Shown: positions 18,794 through 27,370, numbered from the stretch's first letter. The stretch: DNA of 64,000 nt from an uncultured Alphaproteobacteria bacterium (GCA_903842595.1 CAIMMO010000230.1:47590-111589); one strand, 5' to 3'. A program made the numbers and translations. Notes: generated from the letters alone by a model not told the origin.

Positions 18794-19479
18794 GTCAGCC
18801 GCTCCTCGAACGACCCTTTGTTGAGATGAAGCTCGCGGCGCGCATACTTCGCTGCGGCCGGGTCATGCGTCACCATCACGATGGTCTTGCCCAGTTCGCG
18901 GTTCAGCAGCTGCAGCATGCCGAGGATCTCTTCCGCCGTTGTGCGATCAAGGTCTCCCGTGGGTTCATCCGCGAGGATGAGCTTCGGATCGGCCACGATC
19001 GCGCGTGCGATCGCGACCCGCTGTTGCTGTCCGCCTGACAACTCCTTGGGCTTGTGACCTGCGCGATCTGCAAGCCCTACAATATCGAGCGCTGTCTTGA
19101 CGCGGCGCCGGCGTTCCGTCGCGCCCAGCGGCGTCAGCAGCAGTGGAAGCTCGACATTGCGCGCCGCCGACATGGTCGGCATCAGATTGTAAAACTGGAA
19201 AATGAAGCCGATGTTGGCTGCTCGCCAGGCGGAGAGCTGGTTCTCCGACAGTTTTTCGATGGGTGCGCCGTCAAAAAGGATCGTGCCGCCGGTGGGGCGG
19301 TCGAGTCCCCCGAGCAGGTTGAGCAGGGTCGTCTTGCCTGAGCCCGAAGGCCCCATCATTGCTACGAAATCGCCGGACGGGATCGTCAAGTTGAGGTCGG
19401 CAAAAATGCTGATGGTCTCTTCGCCGCGTCGGTAGGTCTTGGCAATATTGCGCAAGACGATCAGGTCTGTGTCAGCCAT
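18790..19479 (-). CDS. ABC transporter ATP-binding protein (MacB/LolD type)
   Basis: A 229-residue stand-alone ATPase. All catalytic motifs are intact: Walker [11 protein letters not shown]-loop in [10 protein letters not shown], signature LSGGQQQR, Walker [13 protein letters not shown], and the switch histidine in VMVTHDP. The PTGDLD form and the [20 protein letters not shown] stretch are typical of the MacB/LolD/FtsE group. It powers the two permeases encoded directly downstream. It lies 25 bp downstream of the membrane-fusion gene. Confidence 0.92.
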   Translation of the reverse strand: MADTDLIVLRNIAKTYRRGEETISIFADLNLTIPSGDFVAMMGPSGSGKTTLLNLLGGLDRPTGGTILFDGAPIEKLSENQLSAWRAANIGFIFQFYNLMPTMSAARNVELPLLLTPLGATERRRRVKTALDIVGLADRAGHKPKELSGGQQQRVAIARAIVADPKLILADEPTGDLDRTTAEEILGMLQLLNRELGKTIVMVTHDPAAAKYARRELHLNKGSFEERLT

Positions 19480-19504
19480 GGCCTCGGTAGCTCCGTGTCG
19501 ACTG

Positions 19505-20527
19505 CTAACCAGCCGTTCTGTCGAACGTCACCTTGGCGGCCATCTGAGGCAGAACGCGTTCGTCCCGTTCCTTGAAGCCGACGCGAACCTGGATGGTCGC
19601 GCGGTCACGGTTGGCAGTAGGAATGATAGCGATCACTTCTCCGGCGATCTGCCAGTCCGGGTAGGCGTCCAGCACAATCGTCGCCGTCTGGCCGGACCTG
19701 ATGTCCGATATCTGTCCCTCGTTGACATCGACCTCCACCTCCAGGCTTGCCATGTCAACGAGCGTTGCGACCCCGGTCCGGGTGAATTCGCCACCGCCGG
19801 CGGCAGGCGACAGAATTTCGCCAGCCTGCGCGTTCTTGGCGATGATTACGCCTGCGAACGGCGCCCGCACGATGTGCCGCTCGACAAACTCCGACTGCCG
19901 GTCGATTGCTGTTTGGGCGACAGCTGCATCCGCAATTGCGGCACGCCGCTGGGCCGTCAGGGAGTCGATACGGGAAACGGCTGCCTCATAGGCCGACGCT
20001 GAAACAGCCCCGGACTCAACCAGTTTTTGGGCGCGCTGCCGCTGCGCTTCAGCCTCCGGCATCTGTGCTTCAATTGAGCTGATCGTTGCCTTCGCTGACT
20101 GCAACCGTCCCCGCGTTAGTTCAAGGTCGTATTGCGCAAGGTCAGCATCGAGCCGGGCGAGGATCTGCCCTTTTTCCACAACTGCGCCCTCTTCGAAGAG
20201 CACGTCTGTAAGTCTGCCGGTAATGTCCACCGACACAGTTGCCGACCGGCGGGCAACGACATAACCCGACGCCACCAGACCGCCCCGGGGACGATTGGCC
20301 GCTGCTTCGGCCGCAGCTGCGCCAGGGGTGGGGGCCGACACGTTCGCGGCCTGCACGGGGGGCTCCGCGGGGCCGCGGCCCAAGAGGGCCCATGCGACCC
20401 CGACGAGGGCGACGCCTGCACCGGCAATTGCCGCCATTTTCCAGCCGCCTGCTGGCTTTGCGGAGCCAGCGCGGTCGATCGATAAAGACTTCAGTTTCTC
20501 GGAAACATCCATGTCCGAACCTACCAT
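19505..20527 (-). CDS. Periplasmic adaptor (membrane fusion) protein, HlyD/MacA type
   Basis: A 340-residue adaptor with an N-terminal membrane anchor (AAIAGAGVALVGVAWALL), a first lipoyl half (GYVVARRSATVSVDITGRL), a coiled-coil hairpin (about residues 130-210), a second lipoyl half (RAPFAGVIIAKNAQAGEI) and a beta-barrel end. Such proteins link inner-membrane transporters to an outer-membrane exit duct. It is the first gene of the export operon. The ATG at 20512 (MDVSEK) is an equally possible start. No outer-membrane TolC-like gene is next to it. Confidence 0.85.
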   Translation of the reverse strand: MVGSDMDVSEKLKSLSIDRAGSAKPAGGWKMAAIAGAGVALVGVAWALLGRGPAEPPVQAANVSAPTPGAAAAEAAANRPRGGLVASGYVVARRSATVSVDITGRLTDVLFEEGAVVEKGQILARLDADLAQYDLELTRGRLQSAKATISSIEAQMPEAEAQRQRAQKLVESGAVSASAYEAAVSRIDSLTAQRRAAIADAAVAQTAIDRQSEFVERHIVRAPFAGVIIAKNAQAGEILSPAAGGGEFTRTGVATLVDMASLEVEVDVNEGQISDIRSGQTATIVLDAYPDWQIAGEVIAIIPTANRDRATIQVRVGFKERDERVLPQMAAKVTFDRTAG

Positions 20528-21217
20528 GCCCGTCCGCCAAGCATTATCCCGCTCACCTCAAAGGCGAGTGGTCAAATGCAGATCGCCCAATGCTACTACG
20601 CAGCGCAGGGGTAAGTGGATTGTGACCAGCCATGCATCTCAGGGCCGGAAAGCTTCAATATACCCGCCAAGCTGGCCGTCAGGCCAGCCCGCTGGCGCCT
20701 GACCGGCTCCCTCTCGGGATACCGGAACCATTTGCATGGAGCTATCGGGAGGGCAATGCACCGGGTGATGACCCTGCTTGCTGCATGCGGAGATCATCCC
20801 GGGCTTCGAATCCCGTCGCCCAGCCGGGTCTGCGAATGCAGCCAGCCGTCAGTTGCACGACCTCGCGAGACGTTTTCCCGGGCCGTCGGCCACTGCCGCG
20901 CCTGGTGGGCGGTTCAGGCCCGCCCCTCCCGGTTCATAAGGCCCGGTTCATAAGGATGGTACACCAATACGGAATTCAACGCCCTTGTCGAAGCCCTGAA
21001 GTCTGCCATGGCCAGGGAAGGCGTGGCGTTCCCGGCACAGAGCCGGTTACTCGCGAAGCTGGCGCCGATGCAGCAGGAAGCCGTGGCTCGCTAATCCGTG
21101 CCATGGAGCGGTCAACAATGGTGGCTCACGGGACCGATTGATGTGGGTCCTGATCAGGATGAGCAGTTGGAGCCGCTGCTCCCCTGGCGCTGATCCAGAT
21201 TCGAATTCCAGCTGGCG
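20528..21217. other. Decayed stretch with remnants and a 14-bp tandem duplication
   Basis: About 690 bp with no intact gene. A perfect 14-bp tandem repeat (CCCGGTTCATAAGG at 20928-20941 and 20942-20955) is followed by a startless frame 20954-21094 that encodes a protein-like tail of 46 residues (WYTNTEFNALVEAL and onward), reminiscent of the end of a class-V aminotransferase-like enzyme. At 21152-21184 a short frame reads DQDEQLEPLLP, similar to the N-terminus of IS5-type transposases. The composition elsewhere looks scrambled. I read the stretch as a graveyard of gene and insertion-sequence fragments. Confidence 0.45.
20954..21094 (+). pseudogene. C-terminal coding remnant, no start codon
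   Basis: This 46-codon frame starts right after a TAA inside a 14-bp duplication and ends in a natural TAA. Its sequence (WYTNTEFNALVEALKSAM, then LLAKLAPMQQEAVAR) has the composition of a real helical protein tail and resembles the last helix of PLP-dependent class-V enzymes. No start, ribosome-binding site or upstream continuation can be followed. The family assignment is tentative. Confidence 0.35.
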
Positions 21218-23113
21218 TCAGTCGGCCAGATTGAAAGCAAGCAGAAGATTGCCGCCCTTCTGGCCAAACTTGTCATATCCTGAGGTGGCATAGACAAACT
21301 TCCCGGCAACGACCGGGCCGCTGGAGTCGATTGATCCGCCGCTGCCCGAAATGCCGTTGACGGCCTCGAACTGTCGGTTGGTGTCGAAGGTCCAGAGAAT
21401 TTCGCCGCCGCGCGCAGAGAATGCTCGCAGTGTGCCGTCAAGTGAGCCCCCGAACACGACTCCCGGGGCGAAGGTCGCCGCGGCCGACACGCCAGGTGAA
21501 CAGCGCCATTTTGTGTCCTTGCAAACATCCGGCAGGACGGTCGACCACAGGATTCCTCCCGTTGCGATATCGAGCGCGTGCATGCCGGACTGCGCTGGCA
21601 GGTGAGCGTCTTGCGGATAAACCGAGAGATCCGAGATCGGCACGAACAGCGTCTTGCCATCGGTCGCCATGCCCCAGTGAACGCCACCCATGATCCCGCC
21701 CCGTCCAGGTTTGGCCTTCCAGAGGACAGCGCCACCCTTGTCAGGGTCAAGGCCATAGACGTCGCCCGACTTCTGACCTGCAAGTACAATGGCGCGATCG
21801 TCCGGCAATTCCACGAGTATCGGTGCAGCGCCGAAATCATAGTCGGGTCCCGTGTTCACCGGACAGTTGGGGCCGGACGGGCAGGCAGCATTCCAAACGT
21901 CGTTCGCCGTCGCCTGGAAGGTCCAGACGATCCGGCCTGATGCCAGGTCGAGCGCCATGATCGCGTCGCTCGTTGCGGTGGCTGGACGGGAGTAGTTCTC
22001 GCCCGTTCCGATATAGAGGCGGCCGCGCTTGGGGTCGATTGTCGGTGTCGACCATACGGGTGCGCCGGAGGGGCCGAACCGGTTTGCGCCCGCACGATTT
22101 GTTCCTTGAACCTTGGATTCCTCGGCAATGGTGTACGTTTTCCAGACGTTCGCTCCTGTCTTCACGTCCAGCGCCGCAACCGCGCCACGGAACGTGCAGC
22201 AGGCGTAGGCGCCATCCATCGCTGCCACAACCTCAAGCGAGGAAATGGGTACGTAGAGGCGACCTTCGTGCAGGCGCATTGCGCCAGTGATCGTTGCCTG
22301 AGGGTGCGCGTCTGGTCTGACGGTCCAGACAATCCGCCGTGTGGCGAGGTCGATTGCGTGAACCTGTCCGGCAATATCACCGAAGTAGAGTGCGTCCGGT
22401 TCGCCTGCCGCATTTGTGCCTACAATGAGCGGGGAACGGATTTCCTTGTCCGACTGAACCGTCCAACGGGTGCAGCCTGTTGCTGCATCAAGCGCGTAGA
22501 CGGTTCCAAACTGGTCAGCGGTGAACAGGACATCGCCTGCGATCGTTGGCTGCACGCGCGAGCGCGTCGACCCGGGGAACGCGAAGACCCATGCGAGCTT
22601 CAGGCCGCTGGCGTTTTCCGCATCAATGGAGGTCTGGTCTTTGCCGACGGCGCGCCAGTTCTCCGGTCGCATCCCCCAGTCGAAAACCTTGCCCGGCGCA
22701 AATGAGCGGTTCGGCGAGGCCGCGCAATAGGTTGCCATGCCGCCCCCTGGCGCCTGAGGCACGGAGAGATACGTAGCCAATGTCTCCTTTTCTCCAGGCG
22801 AAAGGCCGCTGGCTTGCGTAGACATGATCCCGGTTGTCATGGCCGCGAGAATGCGCTCGCGACTTAGCGCCGCCAGCGAATCGCGACGGGGCGCCTGGAT
22901 GGCTCCTCCATCATGACAGGTTGCGCAGGCCCGTTCGTAGATCGCGGCGCCTGACGATGTCGGCGTTGCGGGCATTCCCGCGACCACGGGCTGTGGTTGC
23001 TGCATGCATGCGGCCAGAAATGCCGGCAACAGCCACACGGATGCAAGCAACCGCCCGCGGCGCGGGCCTCTTTCGCCCTCCGAAAAAACCTCACTGCGCT
23101 GATGCCGCATCAT
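21218..23113 (-). CDS. PQQ-type alcohol dehydrogenase with cytochrome c domain (polyvinyl-alcohol dehydrogenase-like), lipoprotein
   Basis: A 631-residue exported enzyme. It begins with a lipoprotein signal (lipobox LAAC), followed by a small cytochrome c domain (haem motif CATCH at about residue 63). An eight-bladed quinoprotein propeller follows, with repeated GxxxALDxxTG-type blade motifs (VYALDAATGCTRW, VAALDVKTGANVW, MHALDIATGGILW). The order cytochrome then propeller, and the tail, match polyvinyl-alcohol dehydrogenase (cytochrome) and relatives, which pass electrons from alcohols to the respiratory chain in the periplasm. The real alcohol substrate is unknown. It is the last gene of a TetR-SDR-dehydrogenase set on the minus strand. 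Confidence 0.8.
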   Translation of the reverse strand: MMRHQRSEVFSEGERGPRRGRLLASVWLLPAFLAACMQQPQPVVAGMPATPTSSGAAIYERACATCHDGGAIQAPRRDSLAALSRERILAAMTTGIMSTQASGLSPGEKETLATYLSVPQAPGGGMATYCAASPNRSFAPGKVFDWGMRPENWRAVGKDQTSIDAENASGLKLAWVFAFPGSTRSRVQPTIAGDVLFTADQFGTVYALDAATGCTRWTVQSDKEIRSPLIVGTNAAGEPDALYFGDIAGQVHAIDLATRRIVWTVRPDAHPQATITGAMRLHEGRLYVPISSLEVVAAMDGAYACCTFRGAVAALDVKTGANVWKTYTIAEESKVQGTNRAGANRFGPSGAPVWSTPTIDPKRGRLYIGTGENYSRPATATSDAIMALDLASGRIVWTFQATANDVWNAACPSGPNCPVNTGPDYDFGAAPILVELPDDRAIVLAGQKSGDVYGLDPDKGGAVLWKAKPGRGGIMGGVHWGMATDGKTLFVPISDLSVYPQDAHLPAQSGMHALDIATGGILWSTVLPDVCKDTKWRCSPGVSAAATFAPGVVFGGSLDGTLRAFSARGGEILWTFDTNRQFEAVNGISGSGGSIDSSGPVVAGKFVYATSGYDKFGQKGGNLLLAFNLAD

Positions 23114-23163
23114 GTCTTGGCCTTCAGGCTTGTCCGGGATCTGACACTCGCTGTGCCGCTCGC

Positions 23164-23931
23164 CTAGTGGTTCACGGTCTTGACCATCGCGCCGTCGATC
23201 CGGAGGTTTGCGCCTGTGATGAAGCCCGCCCGCGGACTTGCAAGGAACGTTATTGCGTCAGCGACTTCCTCCGGCCGGCCATGGCGCCCCAACGCGCTCA
23301 TCTGGGCGGCGCGGTTGAACAGGTCTGGCTGATGCTTTCGGATCTGATCCCACACGCCGCCCTCGAAAAAGATCGGCCCCGGAGAGACCGCATTCACCCG
23401 GACGCCGGAGGAGCCGTGCTTGGCCGCAAGCTGGCCCATATATGAGATCAGCGCAGCCTTCATCGTGCCATAGGCGCTTTCGCCGGGAGGCAGGATCATC
23501 AAAGTTGCTGCGATCGATGACACGAACAGCAGTGACGTATCCTTCCCACGCGCAAGTATGGGCAGCGAAAGCTCAGCGAAACGGACGTGCTGGAGGAAGT
23601 CCGTTTCAAAGGCTTCCCGCCAGCCGTCTTCTCCCGAGAGGGTGGGGCGTGTTGAGACGTTGGATATTGCGATATCAATGCCGCCGAGTTCGGTGCAGGC
23701 AGACTCGTGCCATTTCGTGAAGGCGTCCCGGTCGCGAACATCAAGCGCTGTGCCGAAGGCCTGCACGCCGAGCGCCCTCAGGGCATTCACGGTCTCGACA
23801 ACGCCGGACTCAGTGCGTGCGCAGACCGCGATGTTGACGCCCTCACGTGCAAGGCTTTCGGCAACGGCGCGCCCGATCCCTCTCGTGCCGCCGGTGACGA
23901 TAGCCTTCTTGCCTTTCAGGTCTAAGTCCAT
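23164..23931 (-). CDS. SDR-family oxidoreductase
   Basis: A 255-residue short-chain dehydrogenase/reductase. It has the nucleotide motif TGGTRGIGRAV near the start, a catalytic YGTMK (Tyr and Lys) in the middle, SNVS at the NNAG-like position, and a PGPIFFEGG loop. It should oxidise or reduce a hydroxyl/keto group with NAD(P)H in the cytoplasm. An AGGAAG ribosome-binding site precedes the ATG at 23931. It lies between a TetR gene (53 bp upstream) and the quinoprotein dehydrogenase (50 bp downstream) on the same strand, so it probably works on the same alcohol or its product. Confidence 0.85.
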   Translation of the reverse strand: MDLDLKGKKAIVTGGTRGIGRAVAESLAREGVNIAVCARTESGVVETVNALRALGVQAFGTALDVRDRDAFTKWHESACTELGGIDIAISNVSTRPTLSGEDGWREAFETDFLQHVRFAELSLPILARGKDTSLLFVSSIAATLMILPPGESAYGTMKAALISYMGQLAAKHGSSGVRVNAVSPGPIFFEGGVWDQIRKHQPDLFNRAAQMSALGRHGRPEEVADAITFLASPRAGFITGANLRIDGAMVKTVNH

Positions 23932-23984
23932 GGTGGTGCTTCCTAAACTGCTGCGGGTCGTGTTTGGCTGGATCGTCTTCGCTT

Positions 23985-24605
23985 TTATCTGCGCGCGCGG
24001 ATCCTTTCCGCGCCCGCGCTGACCGCGCCGATGATCATCGCACAGGTCGTCTCCTCTATCTCTTCTCGACGTGCGCCACCGCGCTGGATAAGTTCGCCAG
24101 CGGCAATCGTCAGTCCAAGGCCAATTTCGGTGAGTTTCAAGGCCTGAGCGTAGGTGACGCCGAACTCGCGCTGGATGCGTCTGGCCAGGTACCTGGCGTT
24201 GGCGTCGTGCCCTCGCATACGGACCAGTCCGACAGCGCCAGTCAGGCTGGGTTCGTTCAGCAGACGGCGGAGAAGCGGTCCGCGCTGCTCGATTTCGGCA
24301 AGAGCGATATGTGTCGTTGCCTTCACCAGTTCAGGAAATGTCTGGGCGCCCAGCGCAGCACGCGCCTGTTCCGCCTGGATCCGGCTCAGGTCGGCTTCCA
24401 GAAGCTGTCCAAGCAGACCTTTCCGGCTCTCGAAGTAGGCGTAAACCAGCGCCTTCGAGACACCCGCTTCCTCGGCAACGCGCTCCATGTTCAGGACATC
24501 GAGCCCTTCAGAGGTGATCAAGCGCGCAGCGCATTCGAGGATCTGCACACGCCGCTCTTCGGGCGCTAGTCGCGTGCGTGTCTTTGTTTGACGTGGCGAG
24601 GGCAT
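23985..24605 (-). CDS. TetR/AcrR-family transcriptional regulator
   Basis: A 206-residue regulator with the N-terminal TetR helix-turn-helix (RVQILECAARLITSEGLD, then VAEEAGVSKALVYAYFESRKGLL) and a helical ligand-binding C-terminal part. It is divergent from the VOC lipoprotein gene and heads the run of SDR and quinoprotein genes. The palindrome ATTAGTCTAAT in the divergent region (24651-24661) is its likely operator. The inducing ligand cannot be read from the sequence. Confidence 0.9.
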   Translation of the reverse strand: MPSPRQTKTRTRLAPEERRVQILECAARLITSEGLDVLNMERVAEEAGVSKALVYAYFESRKGLLGQLLEADLSRIQAEQARAALGAQTFPELVKATTHIALAEIEQRGPLLRRLLNEPSLTGAVGLVRMRGHDANARYLARRIQREFGVTYAQALKLTEIGLGLTIAAGELIQRGGARREEIEETTCAMIIGAVSAGAERIRARR

Positions 24606-24644
24606 CGGTCGGATCTCAAGAGCCTGGCGGCGGGCCCGCCACTA

Positions 24645-24661
24645 TTGACGATTAGTCTAAT
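24645..24661. promoter_or_regulatory. Candidate TetR operator palindrome
   Basis: ATTAGTCTAAT at 24651-24661 is a perfect 11-bp palindrome (5-bp arms around T), immediately preceded by TTGACG, which could be a -35 element of the plus-strand promoter. It sits between the divergent TetR gene (start 24605) and the VOC gene (start 24753), the usual place for an autoregulatory operator that controls both sides. Confidence 0.5.
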
Positions 24662-24752
24662 AGCGCCTTTACTCGCCTGGCAAGCCTGCTCGCGGCCCTT
24701 GTTTCCTGCCTGGCGTCTGCATTGCAGCCGTAAGCAACGGGAGGTTAGACAA

Positions 24753-25790
24753 ATGATGTTCGACCGACGCAGCGCGCTCGGCGCGCTTATCTACCTTGCA
24801 GCTGTGGTCACCGGCAGCTGTTCGAGTAGTGGTTCGGACGCAACAATGCCGGTCGCCGATGGTCCGGTGGTACGCGGAATCAGCTATATCGGCATCTCGG
24901 TCAGCGACATCGACCGGACGACGGCCTATTTCGCAGGAGCGGGCGGGCTGATCGAGGTTGATCGAAGCGATCTGCGGGGCGCAGCGCTTGATCGGATCGG
25001 CGGAAAGACAATCCGCGCCAAGACCAGAACACTGCGGAGCAACAGCGGCCAGGTAAGGCTGATGCAATTCGACCAACCCGCTGCAGCAGCCCGCGCCGCG
25101 AAGATCGTGCCAGTGCAGGGGCCGGGGATAACGCACGTTTGCTTCCAGTCGCCTGACAACAAGCCGATCTTCCCGAAGTTTGTCGCCGCGGGGGCGATGC
25201 CACTCTCGCGGACGGGCGATCTGGTTCAGCTGAGGCCCGATGTACCCGTAAAATACGCCTATCTCCGTGACGCGGACGGGACGATGATCGAGATCGAGCA
25301 ACTGCTGCTCGACAATCTGAAGTTCGATCACCGCATGCGGCACGTCGCAATCGCTTCGATGGATATCGACCGCACGGTCGCCTTCTATACCGCAGTTCTC
25401 GGCAAGGCTCCGCGTGAGCGCAGATCGAACCTCGTCAACAAGACGTTGGATATCACGGCCAATCTCGATGACATGAAGCTGGATGTTGCGTGGTTTCAGG
25501 TTGGCAATCTGGAGCTTGAGATCTGGGAGTACCTCAATCCGGCGCCAACGCCCGCAACCGAGGCACGACCGCTGGAGGCGCTCGGTCACAACATGATCGT
25601 CTTCGACGTATCTGATCCCGCAGTTGCCTTACAGAGACTGGAGGACGCGGGCGGACTTCGCGTTACGGCGCCATCGCCGATGGATGGCGGTCAAATTGCC
25701 TTTGGGCGTGATCCGGACGGAAACCTGATCGGTTTTTTCCGACCAGGGTCTGAGAGTTCACCGTTCTCGACGCTTGGCCTCACCTACTAG
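24753..25790 (+). CDS. VOC-family (glyoxalase/dioxygenase-like) exported lipoprotein
   Basis: A 345-residue protein with two VOC modules: residues about 45-175 (ISYIGISVSDIDRTTAYFAGA) and about 190-325 (RMRHVAIASMDIDRTVAFYTAV). The start at 24753 is strongly supported by a GGGAGG ribosome-binding site 8 bases upstream; the 55 residues before it in the track are not coding. The N-terminus has a twin-arginine-like DRRSALG, a hydrophobic stretch and a Cys in VTGSC, so it is probably exported and lipidated, which is unusual for VOC enzymes. It is divergent from the TetR gene and likely controlled by it. The substrate is unknown. Confidence 0.8.
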   Translation: MMFDRRSALGALIYLAAVVTGSCSSSGSDATMPVADGPVVRGISYIGISVSDIDRTTAYFAGAGGLIEVDRSDLRGAALDRIGGKTIRAKTRTLRSNSGQVRLMQFDQPAAAARAAKIVPVQGPGITHVCFQSPDNKPIFPKFVAAGAMPLSRTGDLVQLRPDVPVKYAYLRDADGTMIEIEQLLLDNLKFDHRMRHVAIASMDIDRTVAFYTAVLGKAPRERRSNLVNKTLDITANLDDMKLDVAWFQVGNLELEIWEYLNPAPTPATEARPLEALGHNMIVFDVSDPAVALQRLEDAGGLRVTAPSPMDGGQIAFGRDPDGNLIGFFRPGSESSPFSTLGLTY

Positions 25791-26018
25791 GCTGGCGTCG
25801 CCCCGGCTCTGTAACTGCGCACGACTGCTCCAATGCAAGCAACGGCCGACGCGCTGTGTCGCAGATGGGCTCTTGAATGAAGGGCAGGTGCGCCAGGTCG
25901 GACCGTAAATGAGAGGTTCTGACCTCAGCGACCAGCGGGTTTCCACGAGCCCGGCCCCGAGCATTCTCAATGGCGGCTCTGAGAGAACTCACACCGCTAC
26001 ATGGCGGCGGCAAAAGGA

Positions 26019-26094
26019 TGGTGGGCCCGGCAGGACTCGAACCTGCAACCAGACCGTTATGAGCGGCCGGCTCTAACCATTGAGCTACAGGCCC
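26019..26094 (-). tRNA. tRNA with CAT anticodon, probably tRNA-Ile2 (lysidine-modified)
   Basis: A full 76-nt cloverleaf is encoded on the minus strand. It has an acceptor pair GGGCCTG/CGGGCCC, D arm GCTC/GAGC, anticodon stem GGCCG/CGGTC with loop CTCATAA, T arm GCAGG/CCTGC with loop TTCGAGT, discriminator A and encoded CCA. The anticodon is CAT. The loop context and the C-rich body look more like the isoleucine isoacceptor, whose C34 is converted to lysidine by TilS, than elongator methionine tRNA, and initiator features (unpaired first base, GGG/CCC anticodon stem) are absent. Structure certain; charging identity likely. Confidence 0.9.
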
Positions 26095-26263
26095 CACCGG
26101 GAAGGTCCCGGGTATTGCGCATTTTTCCGCGGTTGGAAACGCCTCGGCTCGCCATACCTGTTCGGCGCTCCGGGCGCCCGCTGCACAGGCCGCCCAGCGC
26201 GGGGGATAACGTGCAGATGGCGGTTCCGGGAGGGGGGGCCTTTGCCTTCTCCTGTTTGCAGGG

Positions 26264-27028
26264 ATGCTCCTCCTGCTGCAGACGGGGTTCCGGCTTGGCG
26301 TCCGATTCGACAAGGCGCGGGGCGGGGCGGCCGCCAGCATCTTTGACAGCGCGGTCTTCGCACTGCTGGGCCTGCTGCTGGGTTTCGCGTTCGCTGGCGC
26401 CGTGGATCGGCTGGACAAGCGCCGTGACCTGATCGTGGCGGAGCCAATGATATGTCGGCCGCCTATCTGTGACTGGACGCGCTCGCGCCAGAAGCCCAGC
26501 CGGCCAGAAGGGAGCTGGTCCGGCAATACCTCGAGGCGAGATCAGGGTCTATCGCGTCATCGACGCCGAGCGTGATCGCGCAAAGGCCTTCGACACCGCA
26601 GAACGCCTCCACGCCGAGATATGGACGGCAGCGGTCGTCGCCGTCAGCAGGCCTGACAGGCAATAGCCTCAGAAATCGTCCTGCCGGCCATAAACGACAT
26701 GATCGGCGTCACTACCGCAAGAAAGGTCGCTTTCACCACGCAGATACCTGAACTTGAGCTCGTGCTGCTGTCTTGTGTTTCGCTGTTCAGCGCGCTTCTC
26801 GCCGGTGCGGGCATGTCGCGGCACGGCGTCCGCCACATTGTCCGCGGTAGCATTTTTGCCGCGGCGGTCACGCTGACGGTGGACACCATCCTCGATCTCG
26901 ATAGTCCGCGGGGAGGACTGATCCGCCTCGACGCCGCTGACAGGGTGCTGGAAGAATTGCGAGGCTCGCTTCAGCCTGCCCAGCCAGCATCCGAAAAGCG
27001 AAGGGCCGGCGGGTGGCCGGCCCTCTGA
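26264..27028 (+). pseudogene. Bestrophin-like (DUF4239) membrane protein, multiply frameshifted
   Basis: Four consecutive pieces of one protein can be read in changing frames. First FRLGVR... with AAASIFDSAVFALLGLLLGFAF (26264 to about 26442, frame 2); then NDMSAAYL, a TGA at 26470-26472, and LDALAPEAQPARRELVRQYLEAR (frame 1); then VYRVIDAERDRAKAF with AERLHAEIWTAAVV (about 26548-26650, frame 3); and finally IVLPAINDMI with TLTVDTILDLDSPRGGLIRLD (about 26670-27028, frame 2). The order and motifs are those of DUF4239 (bestrophin-like) membrane proteins. Three frame changes and one stop mean it cannot be functional. The extreme N-terminus is also missing. Confidence 0.8.
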
Positions 27029-27049
27029 CTGATCCACCGGTGCAGCACG

Positions 27050-27223
27050 TTATACGACTGGCCGTCCCTGGATCGCGCGGACAATGAACGCGATCACGGT
27101 CAGCACCAGGAAGATGACGAAAAGAACCTGCGCGATCGCCGCTGATGCGCCCGCGATGCCGCCAAATCCGAAGGCGGCGGCGACGATCGCCAGAATGAAG
27201 AATGTAAGCGCCCAACCAAGCAT
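27050..27223 (-). CDS. DUF1328 small membrane protein (first copy)
   Basis: A 57-residue protein with two transmembrane segments ([19 protein letters not shown] and [17 protein letters not shown]) separated by [11 protein letters not shown], the signature of DUF1328, a family of tiny inner-membrane proteins often induced in general stress. The start at 27223 follows from the family; the long track ORF upstream of it is not coding. An EcfG-type promoter (GGAAC-16-CGTT) lies 38 bp upstream, divergent from the one for the entericidin gene. Function unknown. Confidence 0.85.
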   Translation of the reverse strand: MLGWALTFFILAIVAAAFGFGGIAGASAAIAQVLFVIFLVLTVIAFIVRAIQGRPVV

Positions 27224-27260
27224 GTCTTGCTCCTGCCTTATCCGGTCCGTTGGAATCCTG

Positions 27261-27285
27261 AACGCAAGCTGGGGATTGCGGTTCC
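27261..27285 (-). promoter_or_regulatory. EcfG-type promoter of the first DUF1328 gene
   Basis: On the minus strand GGAAC (27285-27281), a 16-bp spacer and CGTT (27264-27261) match the alphaproteobacterial general-stress sigma-factor consensus exactly. The -10 element lies 38 bp before the start codon. Confidence 0.75.
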
Positions 27286-27300
27286 GGCGCGCAAACGCAT

Positions 27301-27325
27301 GGAACTTCGTTGCACAGGCAGCGTT
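27301..27325 (+). promoter_or_regulatory. EcfG-type promoter of the entericidin-like gene
   Basis: GGAAC (27301-27305), 16 bp, CGTT (27322-27325) on the plus strand: an exact match to the EcfG consensus, 45 bp upstream of the ATG at 27371. It is back-to-back with the promoter of the DUF1328 gene, 15 bp away. Confidence 0.75.
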
Positions 27326-27370
27326 GACCCCACGATCGGCGGTTGTCGCCGGGGGACATGGAGATCCGAT

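Noticed and set aside
20632-21141. 169-residue plus-strand ORF in the decayed stretch
   Set aside because: Cys/Pro/Arg-rich, crosses the tandem duplication, and the protein-like frame there is a different one.
26019-26094. Initiator or elongator tRNA-Met
   Set aside because: Initiator features are absent and the body fits isoleucine-CAT better, though elongator Met cannot be fully excluded without an isotype model.
25758-26526. ORFs over the tRNA and its flanks
   Set aside because: They read through a tRNA gene and have no coding signature.
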